A stretch of DNA of 64,000 bases, from contig JAFZZW010000074.1 of assembly GCA_017615615.1 (NCBI GenBank), positions 1-64,000 on the forward strand, given 5' to 3'. This DNA is from Bacteroidales bacterium (lineage in GTDB: Bacteria > Bacteroidota > Bacteroidia > Bacteroidales > UBA932). The position numbers were made by a program, and so were the translations under genes. The first letter of the stretch is position 1, and the number at the start of each line of letters is the position of its first letter. Below the pieces are notes generated by a model. The model searched no databases, was not told where the DNA came from, and saw only the letters and a program-made list of their open reading frames with translations. Below, one piece after another: positions 59,929 to 64,000 of the stretch.

Positions 59929-60157
59929 CAAAACAAACAGCGGCCCTTGTGGTCGCTGCTTTGTTTTGAATGTAGGTCGTATTCAGGACCCGTGACCTCA
60001 ACAGCCCCCCGAGGGGGAAAGGCAGCGCAGCTGCCAGGGGGGTCTACGTAGAAGAAGAAGGCGCAGCGTGCTGCGCCGCGGGTCCGAATCCCGTTTTCCG
60101 CTCAAAACAAGCAGCGGCCCTTGTGGTCGCTGCTTTGTTTTGAATGCAGGTCGTATT
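59903..60157 (+). repeat. 81-bp direct repeat of the tRNA-Gly 3' end and terminator (att-like)
   Basis: Copies at 59903-59983 and 60077-60157 match at 79 of 81 positions. Each holds the T-arm, the 3' acceptor strand and the terminator hairpin. The 93 bp between them contain only a short G/C-rich hairpin region and no gene. The arrangement is that of attL/attR left by an integrated element. The second copy is not a tRNA, because the 5' half is absent. It also accounts for the gene-free stretch 59929-60156. Confidence 0.85.
59930..59967 (+). terminator. Terminator of tRNA-Gly
   Basis: Arms AAAACAAACAGCG (59930-59942) and CGCTGCTTTGTTTT (59954-59967), pairing with one bulge, with T-rich 3' side. 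The second copy of the direct repeat contains the same hairpin (60104-60141). Confidence 0.75.
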
Positions 60158-60570
60158 TATATTTTGGGCCGGTACAGGACGATGGGGCACTGCCATTCGG
60201 CGGTGTGGCCGAGGGAGTCCTCGGCGAGGAAGCGGAACATGTGCCGCAGCGTGTCGGCGGAGATTTGGGGCGTCGTCGTCTCCCAGTAACCTTCCCACCT
60301 GTCTTTGTCTATGGAAAGCGCCTCCACCTGCTTGCGGCCGGTCTCTGCGTTGAACGCCGAAATGTCTATTGTGAGCACGCGCCCCTCGACGGAGGCCGTC
60401 CAGATTTTGAATTCTACGATGCTGCCGGCCTGAAGGGTGTCTGCCGAGGGCGTGGCGACTACCACGAGAGGGTCGACATCCCGTCCGTTGCAGGAATTAA
60501 ATGTCATAGCCGTCACTAAAACGGCTATGACAATAAAAGGTATGTAACTGAATCTACGTCTCAAGTGCAC
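60157..60570 (-). CDS. Putative lipoprotein, unknown function
   Basis: 137 aa from a GTG at 60570 that overlaps the upstream gene's stop by 1 nt. A basic start and a hydrophobic segment lead to FNSC (Cys27), a likely lipobox. The rest looks like a small beta-sandwich (SIVEFKIWTASVEGR, GYWETTTPQI, RFLAEDSLGHTAEW). I recognise no family. Its stop codon falls exactly at the outer edge of the second tRNA-end repeat, so the C-terminus may have been set by the integration that made the repeat. Confidence 0.6.
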   Translation of the reverse strand: MHLRRRFSYIPFIVIAVLVTAMTFNSCNGRDVDPLVVVATPSADTLQAGSIVEFKIWTASVEGRVLTIDISAFNAETGRKQVEALSIDKDRWEGYWETTTPQISADTLRHMFRFLAEDSLGHTAEWQCPIVLYRPKI

Positions 60571-61004
60571 TATTTAATCTTGTAGGCTTTGACGGTCGCC
60601 TTGCTTTCAATCTCTTTGCCCATGATCAGCATCGTTATCTTGGACTCCTGCCGGGTAACGATGAAGTAGTCGGCATTGGGATACTCTTCATAGGCCTTGT
60701 ACGAAGCGCGCGTCAGCACGGGGCTGATGCCGGTGACGGCAGCGCCGGATGCATTTGACCTGATGCTGGCATAACGGATTACGGAAGGGTCGAAATCGTT
60801 GCCGTTGATGGTCCGGATCCTGGTGAAAAGGCCGAGATAGGTGTCGTATGTGACGGTGAGTTCGCTGTCTCCAAGGTACTGCAAATCTTCCATATGCATA
60901 TTGAGCATAGTGCCGTTCGGGGCGAAGGATGATTGTACAGTCACACCGCACGACGTGGTTATCGCCACAACTGCGGCTGCAAGTAAAATCTTATACCATT
61001 TCAT
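60570..61004 (-). CDS. Small lipoprotein, unknown function
   Basis: 144 aa from ATG at 61004; a GTG three codons upstream is also possible. The signal AAAVVAITTSC gives a lipobox (about Cys19). The mature part contains MEDLQYLGDSELTVTYDTYL and a C-terminal EYPNADYFIVTRQESK stretch that resembles small Bacteroidales lipoproteins of unknown role. It lies 12 nt after the outer membrane protein gene, with which it is probably cotranscribed. Confidence 0.65.
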   Translation of the reverse strand: MKWYKILLAAAVVAITTSCGVTVQSSFAPNGTMLNMHMEDLQYLGDSELTVTYDTYLGLFTRIRTINGNDFDPSVIRYASIRSNASGAAVTGISPVLTRASYKAYEEYPNADYFIVTRQESKITMLIMGKEIESKATVKAYKIK

Positions 61005-61016
61005 CTCGGACACGGA

Positions 61017-61754
61017 TTAGTTGAAATAGTATGACAGGGTGAGACGAACGGTCTGGTCGATGAATCCGGTATTGCTGGTCAGGGAAGAGAAGCGGAAGTT
61101 GCCGTCCTCCATCATGTAGTAGGTGGCGGTGCTGTAGCCGTTGGTCTCTTCTACCTTGTACTGTTTGCCGATGCTTGCGCTGGCTCCTACGCCATATTCA
61201 AGACCGACTGCGAGGGGAAGGTTGCCAATGAAAGCCTGAAGGCCCACCAGTAGGTTGGCGCCGATGGAGAAAGGATTCCTGTACTGGGTGTAGACGGTGG
61301 TGTCGTAAGAATAAGTGGCGCTGTAATTATCTACGCCGAAGGGGATTTCAGCGCCCCAGTAAACATCGAGAATGTTCTTGTTGGAGAAGTGATGCACGAA
61401 ACCTGGAACGATGCGGAACAGGCCGTCAACGTTGGTGCTGTTGTAATTGCGGGATTTGTTGTCGCCGTCCACGATTACGCCGACGTTCTTTTTGTTGTCG
61501 CGGTATGCGTCGATTCCGATGCGCCACTCAAGTTTATCCGAGGAGAAATACTTGAGATTGAGTACCGGGAGCATGTAGGCGTTGCCGCTGTGTACATATA
61601 CGCCGCCGCCAAGGAAGAGGCCGAAGTCTCCGGCTTCCGGACGGTTTCCGGTTTTGATGGTTGTGGCTGAGGGGTCTCCCTTGGAAATCTGGCCGAATGC
61701 CGTGGTTGCGCACGCCGCTATGAGCAGCACTGCGAGAAACAGTTTTTTCTTCAT
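61017..61754 (-). CDS. Outer membrane beta-barrel protein
   Basis: 245 aa with signal peptide (LFLAVLLIAACATTAFGQ). The mature protein has about 10-12 amphipathic strands (FGLFLGGGVYVHSGNAYML, EWRIGIDAYRD, DVYWGAEIPFGVD, LPLAVGLEYGVGAS) and ends with LTLSYYFN, close to the usual aromatic end signal. It is likely a small surface barrel. Function unknown. It shares a divergent 90-bp spacer with the lipocalin-like gene and has its own -7 box. Confidence 0.75.
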   Translation of the reverse strand: MKKKLFLAVLLIAACATTAFGQISKGDPSATTIKTGNRPEAGDFGLFLGGGVYVHSGNAYMLPVLNLKYFSSDKLEWRIGIDAYRDNKKNVGVIVDGDNKSRNYNSTNVDGLFRIVPGFVHHFSNKNILDVYWGAEIPFGVDNYSATYSYDTTVYTQYRNPFSIGANLLVGLQAFIGNLPLAVGLEYGVGASASIGKQYKVEETNGYSTATYYMMEDGNFRFSSLTSNTGFIDQTVRLTLSYYFN

Positions 61755-61781
61755 TATTGGTTATGGTTGTTTTAACGGACA

Positions 61782-61789
61782 CAAATATA
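61782..61789 (-). promoter_or_regulatory. -7 element of the OMP gene
   Basis: Minus strand TATATTTG, exact match, 27 nt before the ATG at 61754. Confidence 0.55.
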
Positions 61790-61795
61790 TTGTTT

Positions 61796-61825
61796 TTTGT
61801 TTTTATTTCCAATTGTGTACCTTTG
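61796..61825 (+). promoter_or_regulatory. Promoter of the lipocalin-like lipoprotein
   Basis: -33 box TTTG (61796-61799), 18-bp gap, -7 box TACCTTTG (61818-61825), 19 nt before the ATG at 61845. Confidence 0.65.
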
Positions 61826-61844
61826 CCGGACAAACTTACGGAAT

Positions 61845-62228
61845 ATGAAAAAGATTATCTACGCACTCGCAGCACTGTTCATGGTGGCGGCCCTGTCGTC
61901 TTGCGACATGGAAATCAAGAATGTCAAGATCAACAACCTCGTAGGCACCTGGGACCTCGTGTCGGAAACGATCGTCCACTACGACGGCACCAACTCGATC
62001 GAGAAGTTTGCCAAAGGAGAGAATTACCTTGTCATCAAGAAAGACGAAATCGAATCCCACACCGGAAAGCTGGCGGTCACCAATCCCTTCAGTTTCGGGG
62101 ATCCGTATTTTATCATCGACGGCACTTCCCGCTACGAGCTCAAGTCCCTGTCATACAAGACAATGGTCCTGAGAGACCCGGTGACGCTCCTCTACAAGGA
62201 GAAGATCCTCACTTACGAAAGGCGGTAG
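61845..62228 (+). CDS. Lipocalin-like lipoprotein
   Basis: 127 aa from ATG at 61845. Lipobox LSSC (about Cys20). The body starts NLVGTWDLVSETIVHYDG, the typical first strand of lipocalin-like lipoproteins, and continues with short beta segments to the end (EKILTYERR). The ligand is unknown. It is expressed from its own promoter, divergent to the OMP gene. The 3' end overlaps the convergent kinase gene by 20 bp. Confidence 0.7.
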   Translation: MKKIIYALAALFMVAALSSCDMEIKNVKINNLVGTWDLVSETIVHYDGTNSIEKFAKGENYLVIKKDEIESHTGKLAVTNPFSFGDPYFIIDGTSRYELKSLSYKTMVLRDPVTLLYKEKILTYERR

Positions 62229-63054
62229 AGTGATATTCGACCAGCCCGGAAACGGGCTCGGGGAGGAAACGCCCGAGGCGTATACCGGCGGCGGCACAAA
62301 GGGGCGTGAATATATCCTTACATGCGTTGCCCCAGCCGCCGACGACTCCCACCGGGTAGCGGGAGACGTCGTACCGGAGCAGCGACCTCTGAATGAACGA
62401 ACGGAAATTCCCGTCGATTAAATCTTTAATATAGGAACTGGAGGAATACCTCTCCAGCAGCCAGGGCGCGAGGCTTCCGAGCGCACCTGCCGGGGCCTCG
62501 CTGCGGTACACCAGGGCTACGATTCCCTCGTACGAGGCGTCATGCGACGACGCGAAGTCGGATGCTATGTCGGCGGGCACGAGCCCCTTTATGAAGTCCG
62601 CCAGGAACAGTTTCCCCAGCGAGGCCCCGCCGCCCTCGTCGCCTATTATGTACCCCCCGGAACGGACCTTGAAGCTCACGGAGCGTCCGTCCCAGAAGCA
62701 GGCGTTGGACCCCGTCCCGAGAATGGCTACGATACCCTCGGACTTTCCGCAGACGGCACGCGCTGCTGCGACCAGGTCGTCCTGGACGTCAATTGCGTCC
62801 GCGCTGACCCGGGAGCGCACGAAAGCGGAAATCTCTTCCCGTACCTGAGGCGTCACTATCCCGGCCACGTAGAGATAAACCCCGTCCAGCCTGGATGCGC
62901 CCGCCTCCGACAGCCCGCGGGCTATGACCTGCAGGTTGTGTTCCATGGGAATGGTGGAAACGTTGATGCCGTCCAGCAGCAAGCGACGCCCCGACGCTCC
63001 GTCCAGATAGCGCCAGTCGCTCTTGGTGGCTCCGGCCTCGACGACTATCGTCAT
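62209..63054 (-). CDS. BadF/BadG/NagK-type ATPase/kinase
   Basis: 281 aa from ATG at 63054, overlapping the pheS stop by 4 nt. ASKHA fold markers: phosphate 1 VVEAGATKSDWRY (about 4-16), VQDDLVAAARAVCGKS (about 91-106), phosphate 2 AILGTGSNACFWDG (about 109-122), GDEGGGASLGK (about 137-147) and the adenosine region VGVVGGWGNA. It probably phosphorylates an amino sugar such as N-acetylglucosamine, possibly from murein recycling, but the substrate is not settled. Confidence 0.85.
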   Translation of the reverse strand: MTIVVEAGATKSDWRYLDGASGRRLLLDGINVSTIPMEHNLQVIARGLSEAGASRLDGVYLYVAGIVTPQVREEISAFVRSRVSADAIDVQDDLVAAARAVCGKSEGIVAILGTGSNACFWDGRSVSFKVRSGGYIIGDEGGGASLGKLFLADFIKGLVPADIASDFASSHDASYEGIVALVYRSEAPAGALGSLAPWLLERYSSSSYIKDLIDGNFRSFIQRSLLRYDVSRYPVGVVGGWGNACKDIFTPLCAAAGIRLGRFLPEPVSGLVEYHSTAFRK

Positions 63055-64000
63055 ACCTCGGGAGCGGCCTCGAATTCGTGGAGGAAGCGCATGTCGTTCT
63101 CGAAGTAGTGGCGCAGGTCGTTGACCCTCCACTTGAGCATCGCGATGCGCTCAAGCCCCATTCCGAAGGCGAATCCGCTGTAGCGCTTGGAGTCGATTCC
63201 GCTGGCCTCGAGGACATTGGGGTCGACCATGCCGCAGCCGAGAATCTCCAGCCAGCCGGTGCCTTTGCAGATGTTGCATCCCTTTCCGTGGCATATGTTG
63301 CAGCTTACGTCGACCTCGGCGGAAGGCTCCGTGAAGGGGAAGTAGCTGGGACGCATGCGGATCTGGGTGTCGGGGCCGAACATCTCCCGGGCGAAAAGCA
63401 GGATGGCCTGCTTGAGGTCCGCGAAGGTGACGCCCTCGTCGATGTAGAGGCCTTCCACCTGGTGGAAGATGCAGTGCGCGCGGGCGCTGATGGCCTCGTT
63501 GCGGAACACCCGCCCGGGGCAGATGACCCTGATGGGAACGGGCATGCGCTCCATCGTACGGACCTGCACGCTGGAAGTATGGGTGCGGAGAAGAAGCGGA
63601 TTGAGGTGCCCGGCGGAGACGAAGAAGGTGTCCTGCATGTCGCGGGCCGGGTGGTTGGGAGGGAAGTTGAGGGCCTCGAAGACGTGGTAGTCGTCCTCGA
63701 TTTCCGGACCCTCGGCGACGTCGTATCCGAATTTACGGAAGATGTCCACAATCTGCTGGCGCACGATGCTGACGGGGTGACGTGAGCCGAGAGGGAGGGG
63801 GTCGCCGGGCATGGAAAGGTCGACTCCGCCGGCGTCGGCGGGACCTTCGGAGCACACGCCGGCCTTGAGTTCTTCGATCTTGGCCTGTGCCTTCTGCTTG
63901 AGTTCGTTGAGGACTTTGCCGAATTCGGCCTTCTGGGCCTTGTCGATGGTGCGGAACTCGTCGAACAGGGCGGTGATTTCGCCCTTCTTGCCGAGCAGGC
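63051..64000 (-). CDS. pheS: Phenylalanyl-tRNA synthetase subunit alpha, partial
   Basis: The gene runs off the right edge; 316 codons are in view, with the N-terminal coiled-coil just visible at the edge (KAQKAEFGKVLNELKQKAQ). The class II core contains HPARDMQDTFFV, LRTHTSSVQVRTM, CPGRVFRNEA and HQVEGLYIDEG, and the C-terminal motif 3 GFAFGMGLERIAML. A CNICHGKGCNICKGTGW stretch is typical of Bacteroidota PheS. pheT is not seen; the kinase gene follows with a 4-nt overlap. Confidence 0.97.
   Translation of the reverse strand, partial: LLGKKGEITALFDEFRTIDKAQKAEFGKVLNELKQKAQAKIEELKAGVCSEGPADAGGVDLSMPGDPLPLGSRHPVSIVRQQIVDIFRKFGYDVAEGPEIEDDYHVFEALNFPPNHPARDMQDTFFVSAGHLNPLLLRTHTSSVQVRTMERMPVPIRVICPGRVFRNEAISARAHCIFHQVEGLYIDEGVTFADLKQAILLFAREMFGPDTQIRMRPSYFPFTEPSAEVDVSCNICHGKGCNICKGTGWLEILGCGMVDPNVLEASGIDSKRYSGFAFGMGLERIAMLKWRVNDLRHYFENDMRFLHEFEAAPEV

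Noticed and set aside
60077..60157. Second tRNA-Gly
   Set aside because: Only the 3' portion is present; the 5' acceptor strand, D-arm and anticodon arm are missing, so it cannot fold as a tRNA.
1..64000. CRISPR array, insertion sequence or riboswitch
   Set aside because: No regularly spaced repeats, transposase-like ORF or recognisable riboswitch core (for example TPP near the ThiL-like gene) was found.

Overview
The window is a gene-dense, GC-rich stretch of chromosome from a member of the Bacteroidota, most likely a gut or rumen Bacteroidales (an Alistipes-like or uncultured Rikenellaceae-like lineage would fit, but the sequence alone does not fix the genus). The evidence is consistent: promoters have the Bacteroidota -7 element TAnnTTTG; SecD and SecF are fused; fumarate reductase is of the B type; there is a serine palmitoyltransferase for sphingolipids, a CBM20-type MalQ, a coaX/OM protein/TPR/lptC/ppiD cluster, NigD-like and DUF4923 lipoproteins or exported proteins, and tRNA without an encoded CCA. 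There is no plasmid, phage, CRISPR or large mobile element; most genes are housekeeping genes packed with 1-4 bp overlaps.

Layout. 1-1470: an ECF sigma factor sandwiched between a NigD-like lipoprotein and a truncated partner ORF. 1563-3068: a von Willebrand lipoprotein. 3037-12929 (minus): a long unit YeiH-type exporter, a two-helix small protein, an NSS-family sodium symporter, mutS, a glycosyltransferase, a CpXC protein and a YfhO membrane protein. 12988-15292 (plus): a DUF5106/thioredoxin-like lipoprotein, thyA and folA. 15289-20470 (minus): a large gluzincin/propeller/barrel protein, galK and ychF. 20528-21400: a phosphodiesterase-like exonuclease-fold protein with a terminator inside its 3' end. 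21444-30821 (minus): ppiD, lptC, TPR protein, outer membrane protein, coaX, mfd. 31057-34874 (plus): ruvB, sdhA, sdhB. 34876-36795 (minus): hflX and tonB. 36898-39199 (plus): ybeY and mnmG, with two perfect parS-type palindromes in and just after mnmG. 39242-39835: ruvA. 39905-43400 (plus): a Tat-type lipoprotein epimerase, sufS, sufE, a SufT-like DUF59 protein and folK. 43397-47275: dnaE. 47324-49507: a small OMP, DUF4923 and a degenerate ThiL-like protein. 49594-52617: secDF. 52813-58214 (minus): an operon of serine palmitoyltransferase, an SDR, malQ and glyS. 58605-59756: a nucleoside-recognition (Gate) membrane protein. 59856-59928: tRNA-Gly(GCC), whose 3' end and terminator are duplicated 174 bp downstream. 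60157-62228: small envelope proteins. 62209-64000: a BadF/NagK-type kinase and partial pheS.

The most interesting points are the parS pair (this window is probably origin-proximal), the att-like duplication at tRNA-Gly, a perfect 30-bp inverted repeat with a 148-bp spacer at 58294-58501, the ThiL-like protein that has lost its ATP/Mg motifs, the translationally coupled SPT-SDR pair that may encode two successive sphingolipid steps, sdhAB without a cytochrome b gene, and several promoters whose -7 box lies only 4-6 nt from the start codon, which predicts leaderless messages. I did not find an unmistakable new multi-gene system; the candidates above are the places where one could be hiding.
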